DNA from: Marinibaculum pumilum
GTDB lineage: Bacteria > Pseudomonadota > Alphaproteobacteria > Ferrovibrionales > Ferrovibrionaceae
Assembly: GCF_042646425.1 (NCBI RefSeq)
Contig: NZ_JBHRTR010000015.1
Location: 62,001-126,000 of the forward strand
DNA length: 64,000 nucleotides
Direction of reading: 5' to 3'
Part shown: positions 33,276 to 41,465 of the stretch, one piece after another
How the letters are laid out: the number at the start of each line of letters is the position of its first letter
How positions within the stretch are numbered: position 1 is the first letter of the stretch
The notes under the pieces: model-generated
The model's input: only the letters and a program-made list of their open reading frames with translations
Told to the model about the DNA's origin: nothing
The model's database searches: none
Program-made: the position numbers and the translations under genes

Positions 33276-33923
33276 TCAGCGAACGGGGTTGAGCAGCGAC
33301 GCTGTCTCGTCCGCGGCGCCGTCGACGATCACCCGCTGGCCCTCGACCCGCAGGCGGCCTTCGCCGGCCCAGCGCAGGGCCAGCGGATAGATCCGGTGCT
33401 CCGCCTGCAGCACCCGTGCCGCCAGGCTTTCGGCTGTGTCGCCGCCATGCACCGGCACCGCGGCCTGCACGACGATCGGCCCGGCATCCATTTCCGCGCG
33501 GACGAAATGCACGGTGCAGCCGGAGAAGCGGACCCCGTCGGCGATCGCGCGCTCGTGCACATGCAGGCCCTTATAGGCCGGCAGCAGGGACGGGTGGATG
33601 TTCAGGTGGCGGTCCAGCCAGCGGTCCACGAAGCCAGCGGTCAGGATCCGCATGAAGCCGGCATTGCACAGGAAGCCGGCCTCCAGTCCCTGCAGCCGGT
33701 CGTGCAGCTCCGCCTCGAAATCCTCGCGGCTGCGGCCGCGATGCTCCACATGCAGGGCCGGGATCCCGGCATCCGTCGCGGTCTGCAGCGCCGCCGCGTC
33801 GCGGTTGTTGGAGATCACGCCGACGATCTCCGCCGGGAAGGCGGGATCGGCGCAGGCCTCCATCAGGGCCGCCATGTTGCTGCCGCGGCCGGAAACCAGC
33901 ACGGCGGTCCTCAGCCGCGCCAT
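33276..33923 (-). CDS. purN: phosphoribosylglycinamide formyltransferase
   Basis: GAR transformylase of 215 residues, catalysing the third step of purine synthesis with 10-formyl-tetrahydrofolate. Conserved elements: the phosphate loop LVSGRGSNMAAL (about 9-20), VISNNRDAAALQTA, GFMRILTAGFV, the catalytic region NIHPSLLPAYKGLHVHERAI (Asn-His), and the aspartate in AEMDAGPIVVQ. ATG 33923 lies inside the 3' end of purM (13-base overlap), the usual purM-purN order in alphaproteobacteria. Confidence 0.95.
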   Translation of the reverse strand: MARLRTAVLVSGRGSNMAALMEACADPAFPAEIVGVISNNRDAAALQTATDAGIPALHVEHRGRSREDFEAELHDRLQGLEAGFLCNAGFMRILTAGFVDRWLDRHLNIHPSLLPAYKGLHVHERAIADGVRFSGCTVHFVRAEMDAGPIVVQAAVPVHGGDTAESLAARVLQAEHRIYPLALRWAGEGRLRVEGQRVIVDGAADETASLLNPVR

Positions 33924-34984
33924 GCCTGCTCCGTTCCCTCCAGGATCACCCTGGGCGCCGCATCCTGGCCCTCGTCCGCGGCAACCACCTGGCCGATGCG
34001 ATAGGCGCGCTCGCCGGCGGCTTCCAGCTCTTCCGCCAGGGCGTCGGCGGCGGCCGGCGGGACCGCCAGCACCAGGCCGATGCCGCAGTTGAAGGTGCGC
34101 GCCAGCGCCGCCTCCGACATGCCGGCGCCGTCTGCCAGCCAGCGGAACAGGGGCGGCAGCGGCCAGGCGGCGGCGTCGATCCGGGCGTGGCAGCCCTGCG
34201 GCAGCATCCGGGGCACGTTCTCCGTCAGGCCGCCGCCGGTGATATGGGCGATGCCATGGATCCGTCCGTCGCGGATCGCCGGCAGGCAGGCCTTCACGTA
34301 GATCCGGGTCGGTGCCAGCAGCGCCTCGCCCAGGCTGCGGGCGGGATCGAACGGCGCCGGTGCGGCCAGGTCGTGCGCGCCGTCCGCCACGATCCGCCGC
34401 ACCAGGGAATAGCCGTTGGAATGCACCCCGCTGGAGGCGAGGCCCAGCAGCACGTCGCCGGCGGCCAGTTGCGGGCGCGGCAGGGTGGCGCCGCGTTCCG
34501 CAGCACCGACGGCGAAACCGGCCAGGTCGTAGCTGCCCGCCGGGTACATGCCGGGCATCTCCGCCGTCTCGCCGCCGATCAGTGCGCAGCCGGCCGCCCG
34601 GCAGCCGGCGGCGATGCCGCCCACCACCTCGGCCGCCTGTGCCGGCGCCAGCTTTCCGGTGGCGAAATAGTCCAGGAAGAACAGCGGCTCCGCGCCCTGC
34701 GCCAGCAGGTCGTTCACCACCATGGCAACCAGGTCGATGCCGATGCTGTCATGGCGGTCCAGCTGGTGGGCGATCATCAGCTTGGTGCCGACGCCGTCGG
34801 TCGCAGCCACCAGGACAGGGTCCCTGAAACCGGCTGCGGCCAGGTCGAACAGGCCGCCGAAGCCGCCCAGGCTCGGGTCGGCGCCGGGCCGCCGGGTCGC
34901 GGCGATGGCCGGCCCGATCTTGCGGACCACCTCGTCGCCGGCATCGATGTCGACGCCGGCGGATTTATAGGGATCGTCGGATAT
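33911..34984 (-). CDS. purM: phosphoribosylformylglycinamidine cyclo-ligase, start codon non-standard
   Basis: AIR synthetase, the fifth step of purine synthesis. Conserved parts include GGFGGLFDLAAAG, VAATDGVGTKLMIAH, IDLVAMVVNDLLAQGAEPLF and GGETAEMPGMYPAG. The first usable canonical start is GTG 34930, but the family-conserved N-terminus DPYKSAGVDIDAGDEVVRKI begins upstream of it. In that upstream part, before an in-frame TAG near 35011, there is no ATG, GTG or TTG. The best start position is ATA 34984 (I-S-D-D-P-Y-K), 8 bases after GGAG at 34993-34996. A single A-to-G change at plus-strand complement 34982 would make it ATG. The protein from there is about 357 residues, the normal length. 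Confidence 0.88.
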   Translation of the reverse strand: MSDDPYKSAGVDIDAGDEVVRKIGPAIAATRRPGADPSLGGFGGLFDLAAAGFRDPVLVAATDGVGTKLMIAHQLDRHDSIGIDLVAMVVNDLLAQGAEPLFFLDYFATGKLAPAQAAEVVGGIAAGCRAAGCALIGGETAEMPGMYPAGSYDLAGFAVGAAERGATLPRPQLAAGDVLLGLASSGVHSNGYSLVRRIVADGAHDLAAPAPFDPARSLGEALLAPTRIYVKACLPAIRDGRIHGIAHITGGGLTENVPRMLPQGCHARIDAAAWPLPPLFRWLADGAGMSEAALARTFNCGIGLVLAVPPAAADALAEELEAAGERAYRIGQVVAADEGQDAAPRVILEGTEQAWRG

Positions 34985-35057
34985 GATGGTCGCTCCGGGC
35001 AGGTTGGGCTATGCTCGCAAGCCAGCGCCGACCTAACCGAAACCCCGCAGCTTTGCA

Positions 35058-36425
35058 ATGAATCACAGTAACCGTACCGCAGGGGTCGTCCCGGCCTCCT
35101 TCTCCGGCCGCATGGATTCCCGCCTGCCGCGCTCCGCGGCGGCTGCGGGTCCTGTCCCTCGCGCCAAAACTCGCGTCTTTGCCATGCTGGCCCTGGCCGC
35201 CCTTCTGCTGGTCGTTCTGGCCGCTGCGCCGGTACGCCAGACGTTGGCGCAGAACGAGGCCGACCTGTTCGTGGCGACCGGCGTGCCGGTGGACGAAAGC
35301 GGCAAGAGCGCCGTCGAGGCGCGGGAGAAGGCGATCGCCGCCGGCCAGGTGAAGGCGCTGCAGATCGTCATGGAGCGGTTGGTTTCCCCCGATCTCGTCG
35401 GGCAGTTGCCGTCGGTCCCGGCATCGCAGGTGCCGTCGATGGTGCAGTCGATCGAGATCGACAACGAGCGCACCGCCGGCGCCCGCTATCGCGGCGACCT
35501 GACGGTGCGCTTCTTCCCGGAAGCGGTGCGCGACGTGATGACCGCCGCGAACATCCCCTTCGCGGCGAAGCCGGCACCGCCGGCCCTGGTGCTGCCGGTC
35601 TATTCCACCGCCTCCGCCGACAATCTGTGGGAGGAGCCCAATCCCTGGCGGGACTCCTGGTCCACCTATGGCCGCGCCTCGCCGATGGTGCCGCTGCTGG
35701 TGCCGTTCGGGGAACTCAGCGATGTCCAGGCGATCTCCGCCCGGGAGGCGCTGGAAGGTGCGGCCGAGCCGCTGGACCGGATCGCCCGCCGCTACGACGT
35801 GCAGGACGTCGTGCTGGTCCATGCCGCTGCCCAGCCGGATGGCCGGATGGACGTGGAGGTCAGCCGCTATTGGTCCGGCGGCACGATGATCCCGGTCGAC
35901 CGCTTCACCGCCAACGGCGACGAGGCGGGGATGCGGGCCGCCGTGGACCGGGTGATCGGCAACATGGCGACCACCGTGCGGACGGGCGAGGCGGTGCGGC
36001 CCCGCATGGCGGCAGCGCCCACCGGCTATGGCCGCGCCGGCGCCGTTCCCGGCGCGCTGAGCCTCAGCGCCCTGGTCGGCTATGCCGACCTGGCCCAGTG
36101 GGTGCAGATTTCCCAGGTGCTGGCCAAGGTCGACCTGGTGCAGGGGCTGCAGATCGACAGCATCGCCGCCTCCGGCGCGCAGGTGGTCCTGAACCATCGC
36201 GGCACCACCGACCAGCTGCGGGAGCGCCTCCGCGGCGCCAACCTGCTGCTGCGCAACGACGGTCCCTACTGGGCACTGACGGTGATGGACCCGACCCGGG
36301 CTGTCACCGTGCCGGCGGCGATGCCGGCAGGGGCGCTGGCGGATCCGGCCTCCGGCACCCCGCCGCCGGCGATGGCGCCTTCCCAGACGTCGCCTGCTCC
36401 GGCCGCGCCGCCGTCCAGCCGCTGA
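35058..36425 (+). CDS. DUF2066 domain-containing exported protein
   Basis: Protein of up to 455 residues. After a poorly constrained N-terminal stretch comes a hydrophobic segment (MLALAALLLVVLAAAPV) that ends at RQTLAQ, probably a signal peptide. The mature part opens NEADLFVATGVPVDESGKSA, typical of DUF2066, and runs to a Pro/Ala-rich tail. The function is unknown. ATG 35058 is the first start; ATG 35112 is possible, and the short spacing to the signal core would then be more usual. It is divergent from purM and directly upstream of hda, a linkage conserved in related bacteria. Confidence 0.8.
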   Translation: MNHSNRTAGVVPASFSGRMDSRLPRSAAAAGPVPRAKTRVFAMLALAALLLVVLAAAPVRQTLAQNEADLFVATGVPVDESGKSAVEAREKAIAAGQVKALQIVMERLVSPDLVGQLPSVPASQVPSMVQSIEIDNERTAGARYRGDLTVRFFPEAVRDVMTAANIPFAAKPAPPALVLPVYSTASADNLWEEPNPWRDSWSTYGRASPMVPLLVPFGELSDVQAISAREALEGAAEPLDRIARRYDVQDVVLVHAAAQPDGRMDVEVSRYWSGGTMIPVDRFTANGDEAGMRAAVDRVIGNMATTVRTGEAVRPRMAAAPTGYGRAGAVPGALSLSALVGYADLAQWVQISQVLAKVDLVQGLQIDSIAASGAQVVLNHRGTTDQLRERLRGANLLLRNDGPYWALTVMDPTRAVTVPAAMPAGALADPASGTPPPAMAPSQTSPAPAAPPSSR

Positions 36426-36438
36426 TCGCGGCCCCGAC

Positions 36439-37128
36439 ATGGCGGAGCAGCTGCCCCTCGCTCTGCCGGTCCTGACGGATCTCGGCGAGCATGCCTTCCT
36501 GATCGCGGACAGCAACCGGCAGGCCGTTTCCTGGATCGATCGCTGGCCGGACTGGCCCGGGCGCCGGCTGCTGCTGGCCGGACCGGCGGGCGGCGGCAAG
36601 ACCCATCTGGCGCGGATCTGGGCGGTGCGCGCCGTCGCGCAGGCGATGCCGGCCGCGGCGCTGACCGACGCGGCGCCGTTCGGCCCGGCGGAAGGCGCCG
36701 CCGCCTGGCTGGTGGAGGATGTGCAGCAGCTGCGTTCGGAGACCGGCCTGCTGCATCTGGTGAATGCGGTCGCGGAATGGGGCGGGCATCTCCTGCTGAC
36801 CGCGGACCGGCCGGTGGCGGAGCTCGGCCTCGGCCTGCCGGATCTGCGCTCGCGCCTCGCCACATTCCCGATGGCGGCCCTGGCGCCGCCGGACGAGGTG
36901 CTGATGGATGGCGTGCTGCGCAAACTGTTCGCCGACCGCCAGTTGCAGGTGCCGGAGCGCATCATCGACTACCTGCTGCCGCGCATGCCGCGCTCCCTGG
37001 CGGCGGTCAACGCGGTGGCCGCCGCGCTCGACCGCACGGCCCTGGCGCGGGGGCGCGGCGTGACCCTGGACATGGCCCGCCAGGCGCTGGCCCTGGCGGA
37101 GAACCAGATGATGGAGGAGGAAGGCTGA
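36439..37128 (+). CDS. hda: DnaA-related regulatory inactivation protein Hda
   Basis: AAA+ protein of 229 residues related to DnaA domain III. It begins MAEQLPLALP; QLPLAL (4-9) is a beta-clamp binding motif, as in Hda/HdaA proteins. Walker A is GPAGGGKTH (48-56), the Walker B equivalent is AAWLVEDVQQL, and the box VII arginine lies in LRSRLATFP. It promotes DnaA-ATP hydrolysis with the clamp after replication initiation. The C-terminal lid domain ends in a helical stretch. It starts 13 bases after the DUF2066 gene, and its stop overlaps the next start by one base. Confidence 0.92.
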   Translation: MAEQLPLALPVLTDLGEHAFLIADSNRQAVSWIDRWPDWPGRRLLLAGPAGGGKTHLARIWAVRAVAQAMPAAALTDAAPFGPAEGAAAWLVEDVQQLRSETGLLHLVNAVAEWGGHLLLTADRPVAELGLGLPDLRSRLATFPMAALAPPDEVLMDGVLRKLFADRQLQVPERIIDYLLPRMPRSLAAVNAVAAALDRTALARGRGVTLDMARQALALAENQMMEEEG

Positions 37129-37910
37129 TGGATCTGGGCTTAAGGGGAAAGCGGGCGATCGTCTGCGCGGCGAGCCGCGGGCTGGGCAAGGGCTGCGCCC
37201 TGGCGCTGGCGCGCGAGGGCGTGGATGTCGTCATCACCGGCCGCAACGTGGAAAGCCTGGAGGCGGCGGCGGCAGAGATCCGCGCCGCGGCCCCCGATGT
37301 CGCCGTGACCCCGGTTGCCGGCGACATCACGACCGAGGAGGGGCGCGCCGCGGCCCTGGCGGCCTGTCCCGAGCCCGACATCCTGGTGAACAATGCCGGC
37401 GGCCCGCCGCCCGGCGATTTCCGCGACTGGGGGCGGGAGGACTGGTTCGGCGCGGTGAACGCCAACATGTTCACCCCGATCGAGCTGATCCGGTCCACTG
37501 TCGACGGGATGATGGACCGCGACTTCGGTCGCATCGTCAACATCACCTCCAGCGCGGTGAAGGCGCCGATCGGCATCCTTGGCCTGTCGAACGGTGCCCG
37601 CAGCGGCCTGACCGGCTTCGTCGCCGGCCTGTCGCGGGAGACGGTGGCCCGCGGCGTCACCATCAACAACATCCTGCCCGGTCCGTTCGACACCGACCGT
37701 CTGGCCAGCAACATCAAGGCGACTGCCGCCAAGTCCGGCCGCGACATCGCCGCGGAGACCGAGGCCCGGCGCAACGGCCTGCCGGCGAAGCGGTTCGGCA
37801 CGCCGGAGGAGTTCGGCGCCCTCTGCGCCTTCGTCTGCAGCCCCCTTGCGGGCTACATCACCGGCCAGAACCTGCTGATCGACGGCGGCGCCTATCCGGG
37901 CACGTTCTAG
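37128..37910 (+). CDS. SDR family protein lacking the catalytic Tyr-Lys pair
   Basis: Rossmann-fold protein of 260 residues related to 3-oxoacyl-ACP reductases. It has a cofactor motif AASRGLGKG (about 14-22), a basic TGRNVE segment suggesting NADP, NNAGGPPPGDF and the serine in NITSSAVKAPIG. Where YxxxK is expected the sequence reads LGLSNGARSGLTGF, with serine and arginine in place of tyrosine and lysine. A recognised subfamily shares this SNGAR pattern, so it may have altered chemistry or bind without catalysis. ATG 37128 overlaps the hda stop. A large inverted repeat follows its stop. Confidence 0.85.
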   Translation: MDLGLRGKRAIVCAASRGLGKGCALALAREGVDVVITGRNVESLEAAAAEIRAAAPDVAVTPVAGDITTEEGRAAALAACPEPDILVNNAGGPPPGDFRDWGREDWFGAVNANMFTPIELIRSTVDGMMDRDFGRIVNITSSAVKAPIGILGLSNGARSGLTGFVAGLSRETVARGVTINNILPGPFDTDRLASNIKATAAKSGRDIAAETEARRNGLPAKRFGTPEEFGALCAFVCSPLAGYITGQNLLIDGGAYPGTF

Positions 37911-37983
37911 CCCGGCATCGTTACCCGGCCCCCGCAGCTTCCGGCCGTTGCATGCGGTGCGGGGGCCGGGTAACGATGCCCGG
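37911..37983. repeat. long intergenic inverted repeat (23-bp perfect stem)
   Basis: Directly after the SDR stop, the arm 37914-37936 (beginning ggcatcgttacccggccc) is perfectly complementary to 37958-37980, a 23-bp stem. One C-C mismatch and two more pairs extend it to 37911-37983. The loop is 21 bases. No T-run follows, so it is not a standard intrinsic terminator. It lies 70 bases before the DUF2147 gene. It could be a REP-like element, a remnant of a small mobile element, or a strong mRNA 3'-protective hairpin. Confidence 0.75.
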
Positions 37984-38052
37984 ACGGCAATCGCGGCGCC
38001 CGGCCGGCGTGCAACGGCAGCGGCCTGGCCCGCCCCGGCAAGGGATCCAGAG

Positions 38053-38580
38053 ATGCGCCCGGAATTCGCCTTCCCCGTTCCCGCACCCGCGCGCCGGCAG
38101 CTGCCGGCGGCGCTGGCCGCGACTGCCCTTTTCCTGGGCTCGGCGCTGGCGCTGGCACCGCCGGCCCATGCCGACCATGCCGCGGTCGGCACCTGGCTGA
38201 CCGAATCCGGCAATGCCAAGGTCCATATCGACCATTGTGCCGACATCCCGGCCGCGTCCGGTTTCTCCGCCGAGGAGCTCTGCGGCGAGATCGTCTGGCT
38301 GGAGGACCCGCAGAACGATGCCGGCCAGCCGCATACCGACCGGAACAATCCCGACCAGGCCCTGCGCGACCGCCCGATCATGGGCCTGCCGATCCTGACC
38401 GGCTTCGATCCGGGCGACGAACCCAATGTCTGGGACGACGGCCAGATCTACAATCCGGAAGATGGCGAGACCTACGAGTCTGTCATGACCCTGAAAGATG
38501 GCGGCGATAGGCTGGAGGTCAGGGGATATGTCGGACTGCCGATCTTCGGGCAGTCGCAGGTCTGGACCCGCAGCAGGTAG
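38053..38580 (+). CDS. DUF2147 family exported protein
   Basis: Protein of 175 residues with a signal peptide (hydrophobic core LAATALFLGSALALA, cleavage near AHADHA). The mature domain follows the DUF2147 pattern: VGTWLTESGNAKVHI, CGEIVWL, GLPILTGF, a WDDGQIYNPEDGETY block, and RGYVGLPIFGQSQVW at the end. These periplasmic proteins have a lipocalin-like barrel and unknown function. ATG 38053 is chosen because it opens the signal peptide; the purine run ccagag is a weak ribosome-binding site. It converges with the sixA-like gene. Confidence 0.85.
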   Translation: MRPEFAFPVPAPARRQLPAALAATALFLGSALALAPPAHADHAAVGTWLTESGNAKVHIDHCADIPAASGFSAEELCGEIVWLEDPQNDAGQPHTDRNNPDQALRDRPIMGLPILTGFDPGDEPNVWDDGQIYNPEDGETYESVMTLKDGGDRLEVRGYVGLPIFGQSQVWTRSR

Positions 38581-38616
38581 CGGCCCTCGGGGCGGGGCGC
38601 GCGGCCCGCGCTGGCA

Positions 38617-39135
38617 TCAGCCCTGCAGCAGGCGTGGCACCGCGAACAGGTTCAACCGGCCGCTGCCGGGGGCGAGGGCGCTCCAGTCGGCGAAGTCGAA
38701 GCTGAGGCAGGCCAGCCCGCCGGTGGGAAGCTTTTCCCGCATGCGAGCCAGCTGGTCGTCCGGGCCTGAACCGGCCAGCAGTCCGGCGAAATCCTCCAGA
38801 CCGGGATTGTGGCCGACCAGCATCGGTCGCTCGATCCCGGGCGGCAGCGCCCGGAGCAGCGCAAGCAGTTCGTCCGGGGAGGCGAGGTAGGCGGCGGGAT
38901 CGTAGCGCGCGGTCAGCGGCTTCGGCAGGGCCGCGAAGATGCCCTGCAGGGTCGCCCTGGCCCGCAGCGCGGTGGAGCAGAGCACGAAGTCCGGCGCGAT
39001 GCCTTCGCGGCGCAGGAAGGGTACCAGGCGTTCGCAGGCATCCAGCCCGCGTGCGTTGAGCGGGCGGTCATGGTCGTCGAGGCCGGGATCCGCCCAGCTC
39101 GACTTGGCATGCCGCAGGAGATAGAGCGTGCGCAT
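38617..39135 (-). CDS. histidine phosphatase, SixA-like
   Basis: Protein of 172 residues of histidine phosphatase branch 1. The RHG motif appears as LYLLRHAKSSW with nucleophilic H9. The second catalytic histidine is in MLVGHNPGLEDF (H109), and arginine residues at STALRARAT complete the phosphate pocket. SixA removes phosphate from histidine phosphotransfer proteins; other short members act on small phosphoesters. ATG 39135 is preceded on its strand by a weak purine run. It is divergent from ppk1, with 81 bases between the starts. Confidence 0.85.
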   Translation of the reverse strand: MRTLYLLRHAKSSWADPGLDDHDRPLNARGLDACERLVPFLRREGIAPDFVLCSTALRARATLQGIFAALPKPLTARYDPAAYLASPDELLALLRALPPGIERPMLVGHNPGLEDFAGLLAGSGPDDQLARMREKLPTGGLACLSFDFADWSALAPGSGRLNLFAVPRLLQG

Positions 39136-39216
39136 CGGGCCCTCGCCGGTCGCAGGTGGAGATGACGGTTCCCAGAGACCGCGGTGGCAGCGTCCGGCCG
39201 CGGGAGAGGAGTTAGA

Positions 39217-41409
39217 ATGACGACAGGTCCCGTGCAAGAGGTTGCCGTTTTCGACCGTGCTCTGGAAGGTCTCGATGCCGGCGAGTTCGAGAGAATCGGC
39301 ATGGAGAGCGAAGAGCGCTTCATCAACCGCGAGCTTTCCTGGCTGGAGTTCAACCAGCGGGTGCTCGAGGAGGCCTACAACATCCGCCACCCGCTGCTGG
39401 AACGGGTGCGTTTCCTGTCGATTTCGGGCTCCAACCTGGACGAGTTCTTCATGGTTCGCGTGGCCGGGCTCTACGGGCAGGTCCGGGCAGGGGTCGAGGA
39501 GCGGACGCCGGAGGGACTGACACCCGCGCAGCAGGTCAGCCGGATCAATGATGCGACCAAGGAGCTGATGACCGACCAGCAGCGCTGCTGGCGGATGCTG
39601 CACGAGGAGCTGCGGGAGGCCGGCATCGCGGTGCTGGAACCGCACGAGCTGTCCGCGGTCGACCGCAACTGGCTGTCCGACCATTTCCTGGAGCATGTCT
39701 TTCCGGTGATGACGCCGCTGGCGATCGACCCGGCGCATCCCTTTCCCTTCATCCCGAACCTGGGCTTCAACCTGCTGCTGAAGCTGCGCAAGGACGGCGC
39801 CTCGGACACCCTCAACGCCCTGATCCCGATCCCCAGCCAGCTGCGCCGTTTCATCCGCCTGCCGGACGACGGCCAGAGCCTGCGCTTCATCGCGCTGGAG
39901 ACCCTGATCGGCCTGTTCATCGACAGCCTGTTCCCCGGCTACGAGACGGTGGGACGCGGCCTGTTCCGGGTCACCCGCGACAGCGACATGGAGATCGAGG
40001 AGGAGGCGGAGGACCTGGTCCGCCTGTTCGAGACCGCGCTGAAGCGCCGGCGCCGCGGCTCCGTGATCCGGCTGAAGGTGAATGCCGACATGCCGGACGA
40101 CATGCGGCGGCTGCTGGTGTCGGAGCTGGAGATCGCGGAGGACACGATCATCGGCGTCGACGGGCTGCTGGGCATCGTCGACACCAAGGAGCTGATCATC
40201 GACGACCGGCCCGACCTGAAGTTCGTCCCCTTCACCTCCCGCTTTCCAGAGCGGGTGCGCGACTTCGGTGGCGACATCTTCGCCGCGATCCGGGCGAAGG
40301 ATTTCGTCGTCCACCATCCCTACGAGAGCTTCGACGTGGTGGTCGATTTCGTCCGCCAGGCGGCGCGCGATCCCAATGTCGTCGCGATCAAGCAGACCCT
40401 CTACCGCACCTCCTCCGACAGCCCGATCGTCAAGGCGCTGAGCGAGGCGGCGGAGGCGGGGAAGTCGGTGACGGCGCTGGTGGAGCTGAAGGCGCGCTTC
40501 GACGAGGCGGCGAACATCCGCTGGGCCCGCGACATGGAGCGCGCCGGCGTGCAGGTCGTCTTCGGCTTCCTGGAGCTGAAGACCCACGGCAAGATCTCGC
40601 TTGTCGTGCGCCGCGAAGGCGGCGGGGTGCGCACCTACGTGCATTTCGGCACCGGCAACTACCACCCGGTCACCGCGAAGATCTATACCGACCTCAGCTA
40701 TTTCACCTGCGACCCGGTGCTGGGCTATGACGCGGCCTGCCTGTTCAACTTCATCACCGGCTATGCCGCGCCGATCGCCCTGAAGAAGCTGGCGATGTCG
40801 CCGGACGGCATCGTCAGCCGGCTGCTGGAACTGATCGACCAGGAGATCGCCCACGCCGATGCCGGCCGTCCTGCGCAGATCTGGGCGAAGATGAACGCGC
40901 TGGTCGACACGCGGGTGATCGACGCGCTGTACCGGGCGAGCCAGGCCGGCGTGCAGATCGACCTGGTGGTGCGCGGCATCTGCTGCCTGCGGCCCGGCGT
41001 GCCCGGGCTCAGCGACACGATCAGGGTGAAGAGCGTGATCGGCCGCTTCCTAGAGCATTCGCGCATCATCTGCTTCGGTGCCGGGCATGGCCTTCCGTCC
41101 CGCCAGGCGAAGGTCTACATCTCCTCCGCGGACTGGATGCCGCGCAATTTCGACCGGCGGGTGGAGACGATGGTGCCGGTGGAGAACCCGACCGTGCACG
41201 AGCAGGTGCTGGACCAGATCATGCTGGCCAATCTGAAGGACGACCTGCAGAGCTGGTACCTGAAGGCGGATGGCCATTATGTCCGGGCGGTGCCGGATGA
41301 CACGCCGTTCAGCTGTCATGAATACTTCATGACGAATCCTTCGCTGTCCGGCCGGGGCAGGGCGCTTACCGACCGCCGGGACATCCCCGACCTGCTGCAT
41401 ACCGATTGA
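39217..41409 (+). CDS. ppk1: polyphosphate kinase 1
   Basis: Polyphosphate kinase of 730 residues, full family length. N-terminal domain: FINRELSWLEFNQRVLEEA and SISGSNLDEFFMVRVAGL. The two phospholipase D-like catalytic domains include QTLYRTSSDSPIVKAL, ELKARFDEAANIRWA, and the phosphorylated histidine in LKTHGKISLVVRREG. Other conserved parts are YVHFGTGNYHPVTA and RGICCLRPGVPG. It reversibly polymerises the gamma-phosphate of ATP into polyphosphate. ATG 39217 has GAGAGGA 6 bases upstream. The ppx gene follows directly, so synthesis and breakdown enzymes share an operon. Confidence 0.96.
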   Translation: MTTGPVQEVAVFDRALEGLDAGEFERIGMESEERFINRELSWLEFNQRVLEEAYNIRHPLLERVRFLSISGSNLDEFFMVRVAGLYGQVRAGVEERTPEGLTPAQQVSRINDATKELMTDQQRCWRMLHEELREAGIAVLEPHELSAVDRNWLSDHFLEHVFPVMTPLAIDPAHPFPFIPNLGFNLLLKLRKDGASDTLNALIPIPSQLRRFIRLPDDGQSLRFIALETLIGLFIDSLFPGYETVGRGLFRVTRDSDMEIEEEAEDLVRLFETALKRRRRGSVIRLKVNADMPDDMRRLLVSELEIAEDTIIGVDGLLGIVDTKELIIDDRPDLKFVPFTSRFPERVRDFGGDIFAAIRAKDFVVHHPYESFDVVVDFVRQAARDPNVVAIKQTLYRTSSDSPIVKALSEAAEAGKSVTALVELKARFDEAANIRWARDMERAGVQVVFGFLELKTHGKISLVVRREGGGVRTYVHFGTGNYHPVTAKIYTDLSYFTCDPVLGYDAACLFNFITGYAAPIALKKLAMSPDGIVSRLLELIDQEIAHADAGRPAQIWAKMNALVDTRVIDALYRASQAGVQIDLVVRGICCLRPGVPGLSDTIRVKSVIGRFLEHSRIICFGAGHGLPSRQAKVYISSADWMPRNFDRRVETMVPVENPTVHEQVLDQIMLANLKDDLQSWYLKADGHYVRAVPDDTPFSCHEYFMTNPSLSGRGRALTDRRDIPDLLHTD

Positions 41410-41465
41410 TGGTGGCGGCGCGCAGGGCGGTGGCAGGACGTTTGGCGGCAGAACAGGGACGCAGC

